A DNA stretch of 64,000 nucleotides, from contig CM027381.1 of the NCBI GenBank assembly GCA_015680905.1, positions 58,532,501 through 58,596,500 of the forward strand. Direction: 5' to 3'. This document shows positions 1 to 9,626 of this stretch, piece by piece. The notes below the pieces were generated by a model. That model made no database searches, was not told the DNA's origin, and was given only the letters and a program-made list of their open reading frames with translations. The position numbers were made by a program, and so were the translations under genes. The first letter of the stretch is position 1, and each line of letters starts with the position of its first letter. Source of the stretch: Coptis chinensis. Taxonomy: Eukaryota > Streptophyta > Magnoliopsida > Ranunculales > Ranunculaceae.

Positions 1-348
1 TAGTTCCCACATCCACATTATCCTTTGATAGACCTCCACCAAAATAAAGTCGACCCTCCAACCGGTGAGAGAAGCCAACTATTGCTTCGCGACCTCGATT
101 GAGTTGCATCTTAGCAAACACGGACTCACACATAGTAACCCATTTCTTAGCATCAATGGCCCCTTTCTCTCCCTTGAACTTCTGGCCTCCTAAAGTTGCA
201 AAATCCTTGTTTCTCCTAGCAAAAAGATCCCCTAGATTAGCATGTTGACCCCTCTGAATAGTTTGCACCAACTGAGTTAATATTGCTCCCAAATCAGCAA
301 ATATGTATTACTTCCAGCACCATTAACGTCAGTGTCATCTCCAACCAT
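1..348 (-). pseudogene. T1 gag N-terminus (partial, frameshifted)
   Basis: A start codon at 348 opens a frame beginning MVGDDTDVNGAGSN. Near position 300 the homologous-looking frame shifts by one base and continues to the window edge with FADLGAILTQLVQ, a basic RRNKDF stretch, FKGEKGAIDAKKWV and CESVFAKMQLN. The hydrophilic 'F-x-G-x-x-x-x-x-A-x-x-W' block resembles the start of the retrotransposon gag domain, where capsid precursor proteins begin. It follows the PBS by about 115 bases, as expected for gag. Only the first ~115 codons are present and the frameshift makes it a pseudogene. The family call rests on context more than on residue identity. Confidence 0.6.
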
Positions 349-464
349 CACCTTAAAACAAAACGGACTTCTATTAATACTCCAAACATCTTAAACTCAA
401 ACACACCCAATCAATCACCACATTCCGAGGATCACCTAGACCTTCCCAATCTAGGCTAACCTAG

Positions 465-476
465 GCTCCGATACCA
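465..476 (-). other. T1 primer binding site (tRNA-Met type)
   Basis: On the minus strand the 12-mer TGGTATCGGAGC begins three bases after the LTR end. It differs by one base from TGGTATCAGAGC, the plant initiator-methionine tRNA complement that primes minus-strand synthesis in many Ty1/Copia and Ty3/Gypsy elements. Its position fixes the LTR boundary at 480 and the element's orientation. Confidence 0.85.
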
Positions 477-479
477 AAA

Positions 480-3347
480 TGTCACAGCCCAAATTTCTAA
501 ACAATTAAAATAATGAATATTTGAAATATAAATATCTCAAACATCACTATATTCAATTGTCTAAAAACCCAGGCTATGACGGGGTGGATACAACACATGT
601 CAAAACCTAAAACCCACATCATAAAGAATCTTAAACAACAAAAATCTCCAAAATTTCTCAACCATCACTTTATTAAAGACTATCTTCCGTTCAAAAACAT
701 CATATAAAACTCTAAGAATAAAAGGTCCTCAACATCGTATTCTCATGTCATATGAACAGGAACTAAGCTATTACATACTTCCAAAAAGAACAGACCAAAA
801 AAATAAACTCCCGGACTGCTCCAGGCACAAATCCCAATCACACGCCACGGTTCCACTGCCTTCCACCTATGTTCCCAAGAACACACCCACGTTGCCAAAA
901 CAAAGCAAACATGGGTCAGCAAAATGGAATTTGCTGGTATGAGTAGATTAACCACATATAAACATTATCATACTTTAATTATCCAAACAATCACTTTATA
1001 TTTTCCCATAACTTAATCATTCACAGCTTGGAAGACAGGTAGTTCCGTCATTTCAACCGGCATAGCTTCTTCCCAAGCAAGACTTATATTATCTTAACTC
1101 ATTCTAATACCTCATTTTAATATCTAAATACCAGAATTAAACTTACCGATATCCACTGCTGTATAAGGGTAGGACCGCGTCCCTGCACAAGATATTATTT
1201 AGTCCTACCCTCCTGCAAAAGAAAGTTACAACTTGCATATAACATATGTAGATATCCTATGTATTCAAAAGTAACCCAAACACTCGCATAATCAAAGAAT
1301 ACAACTAACCCGCAAGGCGAATACCTTAGTTCCTCTCTAGGGCAGTCCAAATAATCTAGTCATTCATGGCACATTCAATGAATACCCTGGGTCATTCCTG
1401 CCACATTCAAGGAATACCCAATCCTACATTCCCGTACACTCAAGGAATACAACTAACCCAAGGCCTTAATACCTTAGTTCCTCTTTAGGGCAGTCCAAAC
1501 AATCTGGGTCATTCATGGCACATTCATGAATACGGGTCATTCATGACACATTCAATGAATACCCCTATATAACGCTAACGGGTCATTTATGGCACATTCA
1601 ATAAATGCCCACCTAACATATGACATCAACAATCATAAAACTCAATTCCAAAACTTGAGGTGTGGAGAGTTCTAAAAGAGGGTGGTAAATTTGTTTTACA
1701 CATTATTGAACCGTATTGCATGTATTATTTCCGAGACGCGAAGTAGTATCTTGATTCATGTATTTTTGTTTTACGCGTGATTAATTAGATTGATGTCTAA
1801 GTGTCATAACGTTGTATATCATAAAACTGAAATATCACATAGTATTTAATACATGTACACAAGTATATTTAGAAAAGTCTTAGCCTAAGCCAAACAGGCT
1901 AATAGTCCTAGACTTGTCCTAATAGACCGAATCATAATTTTAGGAAAAAGTCAAATTTTCGGGTCAACTGGTCAAAGTCAACCCTGGTCAAAGTCAAAGT
2001 CAAAGTCGACCTGCCAAGGGTCAACAGCAGTCAACCAGACCTAAACTCCTCTAACCCCAAAAGCCCAAAGCCTAAGGCCCAAAGTCTAACTTAAAAGTCA
2101 AATTTTAAAAAACAAAATAGAAAGATATAAGCCCACGATTTTGGCCCCAAGCCCAAAATCATTTTTGCTACCGCTCATCTCCTTCACTCCTTCCTTCTCC
2201 ACCACCACCGACCACCACAAACGGCCACCACCGCCATCCATGACAGAAAAAAAACAAATGGTTTTGATCCTCACAAAACCCCCACCTACCTATACCATCA
2301 AAACGCGATTTCGTTATCTTCGACAAAAACGGGATCGACGCCATTAATGGTCGCTTAGAGCTTCACAAATAGCTTTTCCCTCACTCTACAAAGACTCACA
2401 CACCCAATCCATCCTCCTAACGATAACAACAAGGCATTGCTTCAAACCAACAACCAACTAAGTTCATTAACCCAACACTAATTGAATCTGGCCGCCGATA
2501 CATCTTTTTTTTTTTTTTGGAAAAGGTCAAGAGACAATTGACAAACCGAAATCATCAATTCAAAACCGAAAACGAATAGCAAGAAAGCAACCGGAATTTC
2601 CGATAAGATACGAAATCTTCTTCCACGGCATCATCTGGCATACCGGTCTAGTTCTCCTGATTCCGTTAAAGACTCAATCCTATCGTTGTCATTCAACCCA
2701 TGACCAACCGACAGATATCACATTCAAATCAAACCCACAGTTTCAAAGAATTCAAATCGGCAGTTCACACAACACAATCCAAAACAATCAATCAAATAAA
2801 ATCACCCATTCAAACATTTAAACCCCCAATCAACAGTATGTATATACACAAATAGAGTCCGTTAATATTCAAATTATTTTTTTTTATTTTTATCAATGAA
2901 GATTTGGTTCAACTGTTACCATGAAAAAAAAACAGAACCTCATGGTTTCGACAGAGATTGTAAATTATACAGAACTTATGTTTTGGACAGAATAAGCAAA
3001 TTTTAAATAGACTATCATACGTAGTCATGTGAATGTCGATAATTTCAGTGAAAGAAAAACTCTACTCACCCGTGATACGCTCCTGTTGCCAGCAAAATCT
3101 CCAGCAGGAAACTTCTCCCTTTCCTCTCTGTGAAACTCTCTTTTCTGAAAAACTCTCTCGTTTTTTACCAACCCTATTTTTTTTTCTTTTGTGTTTTTAA
3201 AAACCCCCGAAATAGGGACGAAGGTTTATCCCATAAACCCACGTCTCCTATTTCCACTAACACTTATCCTATTTTTATTTTATTTTTTCTATTATCCATT
3301 ATTATTATTAGGAAAATAATTGGATAAAAACACGGGGTGTTATAACA
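480..3347 (-). repeat. T1 5' long terminal repeat, 2.87 kb
   Basis: This stretch is bounded by TG/CA on both strands and lies directly upstream (in element sense) of the PBS. It has no convincing gene. A proline-rich frame at 2141-2347 is low-complexity sequence. Inside are repeats of a GGTCAAAGTCAA-type motif (about 1965-2030), homopurine/homopyrimidine runs near 2505 and 3180, and a degenerate tandem block at 1297-1608. The length is large but within the range of some Gypsy LTRs. The second LTR lies outside the window, so a solo or truncated element cannot be excluded, although PBS and gag are attached. Confidence 0.75.
1297..1608. repeat. Tandem repeats inside the T1 LTR
   Basis: Two nested periodicities are visible. 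A unit containing CATTCATGGCACATTCA and then AATGAATACC recurs at about 1362, 1390, 1512, 1539 and 1586. A larger block (AATACAACTAACCC, then CCTTAGTTCCTCTCTAGGGC) occurs at about 1300 and again about 148 bases later with small changes. The copies look like local duplications within the LTR. No coding or promoter role can be shown. Confidence 0.7.
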
Positions 3348-4148
3348 CTACTGGCTGTCTCTTTCTCCTGATCGAGTGGTAGGTTTCCTTGAGTTAGATT
3401 TCACCATGCACTGTAGCAGTCCAAACAACTTTCTCTGATCCCCCAATCATTTCAACTTCATCTTCTGCTTGCTTTATAATCTCAAGCATATGTCTCTGCA
3501 GTACCTGCGGCACTTGCCAATCCCCATTGTGTATCAGACTCTGAACTTAGGCATTTAGAATCACATTTGAAACATAGGTGAGCCCAGAGGAAAAATAAGG
3601 TTTTAGAATACCAACTGGGGTGCCAGGGGTCCATCCATAAGTTTATATCTTTGTCGGTCCCAACTTGATAACACACTAACTCGATTTTTAGCATCATCTC
3701 TCCCATGCAGAATACTTCTCCAGCTCCATGAGCAATCATTAGGAATACTCATGTCCCAAAGAACTTATTCTTGATTAAGTTCTTCCACACCCACTTAGTC
3801 CAGAGTGTTTCTTCCCTACTGACAATGTTCCATACATGCTTCATATTGGCTGCTCTATTCATTACCTCCAAATTCCTTATTCCCAAGCCTCCCTCGTCAT
3901 ATGGATAACAAACATCCTTCCACCCAATAAGAGCATGGGTTGTAGTACAATCCAGCCCTTTCCACAGAAAATTTCACAACAACTTTTGAACCTCGTCCAC
4001 AATTCCTTTAGGAAGCCTAAAAGATGAAATCCAGTAAATGTTTAAGTTACTCAACACACCCTTGATCAACTGTACTCTTCCCGCATACGACAAACTTTTC
4101 CCTTTCCAGCTCTGTATTCTCTTCGCCATTTTAGAAACCAATGGTAAG
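3348..4148 (-). pseudogene. LINE-a ORF2, C-terminal part (distal to G1 insertion)
   Basis: This minus-strand segment continues ORF2 of LINE-a beyond the G1 insertion. The text resumes at 4148 with PLVSKMAKRIQSWKGK (end of the reverse transcriptase). It then passes through the post-RT region, where a frame at 3739-3482 has KDINLWMDPWHPSW, equivalent to the 'SFWNDPW' block of sister copies. It ends in the start of the zf-RVT region (IVWT-x-x-x-HGE-like, then a stop). There it is cut by the T1 LTR, so the rest of zf-RVT, RNase H and the 3' tail must lie left of the window. Several stops show it is dead. Confidence 0.85.
4144..4148 (+). other. G1 target site duplication GTAAG (left copy; right copy 12674-12678)
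   Basis: The five bases before the first G1 LTR are GTAAG and the five bases after the second LTR are GTAAG. Removing G1 and one copy rejoins the LINE-a reading frame between its ...SNSDC... and PLVSKMAKRIQSW blocks. That independently confirms both ends. Confidence 0.95.
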
Positions 4149-5344
4149 TGATAAAGAGCCCAAAACTGTAGTGTTAACCCCTTTAACTATATTGCTTTAG
4201 ACCAATTATGTTATTAATAAGTAAGAGTTAGTACTGTTATTGTGTTTTTGTGTATTCCAGGCATTGGATTCGAATATGTGAAGAAATGCGTCCCTTTTGC
4301 GAGATAAAGGAGCAAGGGTTGGTTGCTAAGAAGTTCTGTGATTAAAGGCCAAGATTCAAGGAGAAAAAGCCTTTTTAAAGCCCGGTCAAAGCTGGAAAAT
4401 CAAAGTCAACGCGGGCAGAAACAGTGCACAAAAGCCAGTAGAACTTCCGAAGGCCGTATCTTTAGACTCAGACCTCGGAATTGAGCCTACCTTATGTCAA
4501 AACGATCAGCTCGGAAAGAGCTTTCCAATGGTTTAAGCCTTGACCTAATAAGAGGAGCAGAAGTGGGTAAAAAGTCTATAGAAGTCAAATCTAGCTGAAA
4601 AGGCCTCTATGGACTGAAGAAATTGGGTTTTGGGCTCGATTTTTCGACCCAAAACATGGATCCTCAGCCCATGCATGAAAAAGTGGATCTGGTCTCCTCC
4701 ATTTGTATGGAGAAGACTTAACTCTTAAAATAACCTAGATCTAGAGGACAAAATTAGGTTAGACTCCATTAATTAGTTAGAATAGCTTGTTTTAGATCTA
4801 GTTTTTACCTTCAATTAGTTAGTGTTAGAACAAAGTAGATTATTATTTAGAATCACTATTAGTTTTATAATAAAGTATTAGTTTTCATTTCAATTTAGTT
4901 ATTGATTAAATTTTTATTTAGTTTTAGTTGTTTTAAATTCATAAATTAGGTTGTCTTCATTTTGATTCTTAGACTATTGTTAAAATTAGATTTATAAAGT
5001 TTAAATTAGTTATTAAATTATGACTTGTTATTATTGTTCTTGTGTTGGGAATGATAGTATAATGATATTAGGCTAAAACCTCCATCATAGGAGGTTAAGG
5101 AAGCCATGTGAGGATGATTGCTTCTTAGAGTAGTTGTTATTTAGAATAGAAATTTCACATCTCATTACTCTCACCATTGTTCCTTGTGGTTGTTCAATTG
5201 AATTTGTTTAAGTCTTGAGAGTTAAGAGTGGAAGGATTCCGTACTCTATATATTGCATGAATATATATGTGAGAGTAGGAAATAAATGCTTGATACCGTA
5301 AGAATAAAGTTAGAGTAATCTAAATTAGTTTTTACGGGTTATCA
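4149..5344 (+). repeat. G1 5' LTR (1196 bp)
   Basis: It begins TGATAAAGAGCCCAAAACTG and ends TTTACGGGTTATCA, a short TGATAA/TTATCA inverted repeat. It is clearly similar along its length to 11505-12673, with scattered substitutions. One length difference of about 25 bases occurs near 5060-5090, where this copy has a CCTCC...GGAGG inverted repeat that the 3' LTR lacks. The pair divergence could date the insertion. Confidence 0.95.
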
Positions 5345-5346
5345 AA

Positions 5347-5411
5347 TGGCGCCGCTACTGGGGATCGAACCCGGGTCACCCGCGTGACAGGCAGGAATAC
5401 TCACCACTATA
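5347..5411 (-). other. G1 PBS that extends into a reverse-complement tRNA-Asp-like sequence
   Basis: The PBS starts TGGCGCCGCTACTGGGGA, the complement of a plant tRNA-Asp 3' end with a few transitions. Unusually, the match does not stop after 18 bases. The next ~47 bases, read on the minus strand, continue as tRNA-Asp(GUC): T-arm with a B-box (GGGTTCGATCC), the GUC anticodon in CCTGTCACGC, and the D-arm/A-box (TATAGTGG). I count about 60 of 65 positions agreeing with plant tRNA-Asp as I remember it. The first ~10 nucleotides of the tRNA (5' acceptor strand) are absent and do not pair, so this is not a working tRNA gene. Confidence 0.8.
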
Positions 5412-5421
5412 GTCCGATATT

Positions 5422-5488
5422 TGACAGGCGGGAATACAGCCGCGTTACCCGCGTGATAGGCGGGAATATCAAATGGCCCCGCTGCCAT
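5422..5488 (-). repeat. Two further broken tRNA-Asp/PBS-like fragments
   Basis: Just downstream, TGACAGGCGGGAATAC (5422-5437) and ACCCGCGTGATAGGCGGGAA (5446-5465) repeat the anticodon-arm part of the same tRNA complement. ATCAAATGGCCCCGCTGCC (about 5468-5486) repeats the LTR-end/PBS junction seen at 5341-5359. The block therefore looks like partial reiterations of the PBS/tRNA segment, not random sequence. Confidence 0.65.
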
Positions 5489-6255
5489 CTTAATCTCGTT
5501 TAAGACAAGAATTCAAGGGGCAATCCCCCATTCTCTACCCACCCACCCTTTTAATTTTTCATTCTTATTTCTTGAATTTTCGGAACTATTCACTGTTTTA
5601 GGCATAGGGGCTGCGGATTCACAGAGGAAAATACTGCAGTAAAGGTATTTGTAAATTTCGAAAAATTTTGAAAATTTACAGGCGTAATCCTTAAGGTGTT
5701 ATTGATTTACTGTAAGTTTGTCAGATTTTTTTCTAATTGTTTTACCTTGTGAACAAATACGATCTTTATAGTGCTCCATTTCAGTTTTCAAACCGTAAGT
5801 TCTTGAAAAACAGACGAGTAAGGTTACTTAGGCAGTTCCAAAAATTCTAAATGTTTTACAAGAGTTTCTATCCTAAGTCAGGAGTTTTCAGTAAAACTTT
5901 GACGAGTTTTTTATTTGTTTTGACCTCCTAACTAGTGGAGTGTTTCCAGTGTGTTTCTGCAGTTTTGCAAACACTTAATTTATGGAACAACAGTCGGTAA
6001 GGAGGGTTTGTAGAACTCCAATTGCTCTAAAAGTTTTACAAGAATAGCCATGATCTGTCAGGAGTCTCCAATAAAATTTTGGAGATTTTTGTCTCTGTTT
6101 TGATTGGTTAACCATTCAGTTGTTTGTATTGTGTCCGAAAACTGTTTCACAAACTTTGAAGGGCAGAGAAGGACTTACATAGTTCCGATTGATCTGAAAT
6201 TTTACTGGCTACTTGACAGACGTCTTAGCAAACTACTGTAAAAATTTCAAATTTT
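5489..6255 (+). repeat. G1 untranslated leader with degenerate ~180-190 bp repeats
   Basis: No gene is visible. Similar blocks recur: a 'TTTTACAAGA-x-T' segment, 'GTCAGGAGT-T-TC-A-TAAAA-TTT', 'TTTGTTTTGA-CTCCTAAC' and 'TGT-TTTCTGCAGTTTTGCAAAC'-like text appear around 5760-5930, 5935-6110 and, partly, 6115-6240. Such leaders often hold packaging signals, but none can be recognised here. Confidence 0.55.
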
Positions 6256-6475
6256 TTAAGCGCGCCCCACGCCCTAGATAGCCTATTTCCAAGCATGCCC
6301 CGCGCTCAACCGCCTGGACATTGTGTCAAGCATGAGCGTGACCCGCACCCTAGGTAGCCTATTTCCAAGCACGCCTCGCACTCAACCACCTAGAACATGA
6401 GTTAGACAGGACCGTGACCCGTGCCCTACCAAGGCCATTTCTGAGCGCGACCCGCGCCCTCTTCTGGAGCAGCCC
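6256..6475 (+). repeat. GC-rich tandem repeat in the G1 leader (about 2.5 copies)
   Basis: The local composition changes sharply from AT-rich to GC-rich. A unit of roughly 95 bases with CCGCACCCTAGGTAGCC, TATTTCCAAGCACGCC and CGCACTCAACCACCT recurs at about 6260, 6336 and, truncated, 6415. It lies between the leader repeats and gag. No reading frame or known motif is evident. Confidence 0.65.
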
Positions 6476-6786
6476 GATTTTCACAGGTTAGTCCAAAGTT
6501 TCATTTCTTCAAGTTATTCAATGTTTCTAACATCATACAAACACTAAGATCGCGTATATAAGACGTTATTCAAACGCGTAGCAAGGAGGCATTTAGGTAC
6601 TCTTTTTTCCACTCCTCGCCTCTTCTCTCAGGGGAGTTTTAATTCTAGTATAATCAGGCTTGTTTTTTGTAGACATAAATACCACACGCCTATCTAGAAT
6701 TTCACACACTACACTTGCATTAATGGCTAAAGAACAAGAGACAGGCTCTCTGATTTTTATAAAGCGCTAAACGATGGCCCTAAGTC

Positions 6787-8942
6787 GTGCATCGTTCTTA
6801 TAGACCTAGTGGGGATTTTCGAATTCCCCCTAATATATTTAACTTGTTACCAGTTTTTCATGGTTTAGACCACGAGAAGCCTTACCAGCATATGCATTGG
6901 ATAGACCAAGTTTTCACTACATTCCATCATCCTAGCGTAAGTCCAGATCAAGTTAAACTTAGGGTGTTTCTATTCACCCTAGCCGACAAGGCGGCGTCTT
7001 GGTTAACTGCCCAAACGTCAAACTCTGTGGACTCATGGGCTAATCTTGTTCAATTGTTCATGGAACAGTTTTACCCACCACTGAAGATAGATGAAATGCT
7101 TCAAAAGATTCATTTATTCCACCAGAACCCTCATGAATCCTTTTCAGAGGCCTGGAATCGTTTCACTGATTTTCTCATTGAATGCCCGCATCATAATCTT
7201 GAGAAGGACATGCTTGTTTGTGTCTTCTTCAAGGGGCTTTTACATCGTCCTAAGGAGGTTCTAGATATCATGACTGGGGGTAGTTTTCTTAGTAAAGGAG
7301 CCTTGGAGGCTTATACATTCTTAGAAGATCAATCTAAGAGGAACAACAATTGGGGAGGTAACAACTCTTCCCGCTCCACTCTTTCTTCTTTTGAGGTTAA
7401 ACCTGAATCCGAGCTTAAAACTTTTATCGATGCCCTCACTAAAAGGTAGATGCCATCTCTATTTAACAATAACCCACTCCAGTCATGAACATTAAATCTA
7501 CTCATTATAATGTTTGTTTTAGTCTTGAGCATTCCGACTTCTATTGTCCTCTTGTCTATGCACAACCACCATGACAACCATCAAACTTCCACCAGTTCAC
7601 TCAACCTCAAGGACAAGGAAACTTAGGTGACCAGAATAGAGGTTTAGTGCCCATGACCCAGAACTATCAACATCAAGACATGAACGCTCAACAAGCCTTA
7701 ATTCCAGTTCAACCATCTACAAATGAAATAGTAGTGACCTTGTTAGAGAAACAAAATCAAATTATGCAACAAAACTCCAACTTGATGAAAGATCCGCATG
7801 ATCAAAACTCTAATATGATGAAACAAATGTTGGAAATGATGTAGTCTTTGTGCCAAAAGGTTATTGACATGTCTCCTAACCAAAATAATAACCAAACAGG
7901 CGTGTTTCCATGTCAAGCAGTGCCTAATCCTAAGTCAACAAACACCGCCTTTGAAATAAACAATATTCACTGTAATGGTAATATAAACCAAAGGGACCTA
8001 CAGGCAGTCACTACCCTTCGTTCAGGGAAAGTAGTTGATAACAAAGTAACTATGCCTGAAGACCACCCGCAAACAAAAGCTGAAAATGAAACCATACCAA
8101 ATACTGTAATAGAAACTGAAGACCCTGCAACTGTAGAAGTACCAGTTAAACCACAACCAAAAGGGAAAACCTTACAAGACCCAATAATAGAAATTGAAGT
8201 CCCTACACTTGTAGAGGTTCCAATATGGACACCTAGATGGAAAACGGCTAGAGATAAAGCAAAAACTAATAATATTGCTAAATATAGAGATAAACTACCG
8301 TATCCCGAGAGACTTATTATGTCTAAAAAGGACAAAAATTTTGATGAGATTAAGGAAGTGTTTAAAAATCTGACTATAAATCTACCTTTCCTAGATGCTA
8401 TAAAAAGTCTACCTGGACATGCTAAGTTTCTAAAAGAGTTGTGCACCAAGAAGAGGAAAACTAACATACCCAATGAAGCCTTCTTAACTGAACAATATCC
8501 TTCTTTACTTGAACATAACGGAATTGTTAAGTACAAGGACCCCGGTCGTCCTACTGTACAATGCACCTTTCGTGATACCGTCATAACAACTGCTTTATTA
8601 GACCTAGGAGCGAGTGTTAACTTACTCCCTTTTTATTTATATAAACAACTGGGTCTAACAAAACTTCAACCAACCAAAATGACTTTGCAGTTAGCCGATC
8701 ATTCTATTAAGTATCCCAAGGGTGTAGTTGAAAACATTCTCGTTAAAGTGCAGGATTTTTACTATCCAGCCGACTTTGTTATTCTTGACACAGAAGTTGC
8801 TCATGATTCTATTCCCATCATCTTAGGGCGTCCTTTCTTGGCAACTGCCAATGCCCAAATCAATTCCCGGGATGGCTCAATGACTCTTTCTTTTGGAAAT
8901 CTTTCTATGGAAGTTAACATATTTAGACAAAAGCAGAGATAA
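6787..8942 (+). pseudogene. G1 gag-protease polyprotein
   Basis: The frame starts with a gag domain: NIFNLLPVFHGL, then IDQVFTTF, LRVFLFTLADKAASWL and FMEQFYPP, ending FSEAWNRF and CPHHNLEKD (retrotransposon gag, capsid core). A stop (about 7447), further in-frame losses (about 7574) and a TAG near 7842 break the middle, which is Q/N-rich. The next open piece (7848-8942, 364 codons) carries a K/E-rich linker and FKNLTINLPFLDAIKSLPGHAKF. The retroviral-type aspartic protease follows: LLDLGASVNLLP near residue 250 (D is the catalytic aspartate), then KYPKGVVENILVKV and ILGRPFLATANA. DLGAS instead of DTGAS is usual in Athila/Tat proteases. No CCHC knuckle is seen. Confidence 0.88.
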
Positions 8943-8984
8943 CTAGGTTTTCTTGTAGAAGGTGAAGTTAAGTCTATTGAGAGT

Positions 8985-9626
8985 TTGGTATATCACATTG
9001 GTGCTTCCGATGATCTCGTCCCTACACTAGTAGATACCCCTCTTATGGAAGAAGACAAAGATCACAATTTTGACTCCTTGAACATAACTGAACTAGAGAA
9101 AGAATTTTCCACCCTGCCTTCCGACACTACAAGAGATGGAGTAGACGAGATAGATCAATTCCTCAAAGATGGAGATGAATACCATAATTATATAGATGCG
9201 AACAACCTAGATGAGGAATTTGACGAGTTTCTAAGAGCCTGTGATGATCCACCCTCTCAAGCACTGCCTAGAGCACCACCCTACCACCAACTACCTAAGC
9301 TAATCCCTCACAGAATCCAATCATTCTTCCCACCCATTTCTTCTAACACTTATCCACATTCCAAGTATCTTCCACAACCATCCATTTTCTCACAATCATT
9401 CACTTGGACATCTTTTCGTTCAAAGAAAAAGAAGAAACTTTATGCTCGATTAGGTTCTAGATCCATCATAATTCACTCCCATTCTACTAAGCCATGCCAT
9501 AAGAAATCTTGGTGCTTAATTTTGTTTAATGGTGCATCCCGTGTTAACTATTTATGGAAAGATCCACAATTATTTAGATTATTGATATATGGGAAACTAC
9601 ATGTTAATACATATATATCACATTAA
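8985..9626 (+). CDS. G1 post-protease acidic/basic reading frame
   Basis: This is a 213-codon frame in the position where reverse transcriptase would start in an autonomous element. It is acidic at first (MEEDKDHNFDSLN, DEIDQFLKDGDEYHNYID), then rich in P/S, then basic (RSKKKKKLYARLGSR). It ends with a block around KSWCLILFNGA and NYLWKDPQLFRLLIYG. In G2 the same region is fused in frame to the protease and the same C-terminal block is kept, so the original product was probably one gag-protease-X polyprotein. The stop at 8940-8942 would be a G1 lesion. I do not recognise a domain. Confidence 0.6.
   Translation: MVYHIGASDDLVPTLVDTPLMEEDKDHNFDSLNITELEKEFSTLPSDTTRDGVDEIDQFLKDGDEYHNYIDANNLDEEFDEFLRACDDPPSQALPRAPPYHQLPKLIPHRIQSFFPPISSNTYPHSKYLPQPSIFSQSFTWTSFRSKKKKKLYARLGSRSIIIHSHSTKPCHKKSWCLILFNGASRVNYLWKDPQLFRLLIYGKLHVNTYISH

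Larger units (their letters stand above)
1..3347 (-). mobile_element. T1: Ty3/Gypsy-like LTR retrotransposon, 5' LTR and gag start
   Basis: Read on the minus strand, a 2.87 kb LTR (3347 to 480) is followed three bases later by a methionine-tRNA-type primer site and then by a gag-like reading frame that runs off the window. The LTR has TG...CA ends (TGTTATAACACCCCGTG at its 5' end, GGGCTGTGACA at its 3' end). Such ends and this PBS are common in Ty3/Gypsy chromoviruses; lineage is inferred. The 5' end sits inside the zf-RVT region of LINE-a, so T1 inserted into that LINE. The expected 5 bp target duplication would be CTACT (3348-3352), but its partner lies outside the window. Confidence 0.8.

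Noticed and set aside
2141..2347. Proline-rich short frame in the T1 LTR
   Set aside because: Low-complexity sequence inside an LTR; no domain, no conserved context.
3348..3356. CACTACTGG as a CACTA terminus beside the T1 LTR
   Set aside because: The bases are continuous LINE-a coding text (RQPV-like) next to a TG...CA LTR end; coincidence.
5347..5411. Functional tRNA-Asp gene on the minus strand
   Set aside because: The 5' acceptor strand is missing and the remaining bases do not pair with the 3' strand. It lies exactly at the PBS of a retrotransposon.
7967..8584. 205-codon minus-strand reading frame
   Set aside because: Antisense shadow of the G1 linker/protease region; the plus strand has clear gag-protease motifs.
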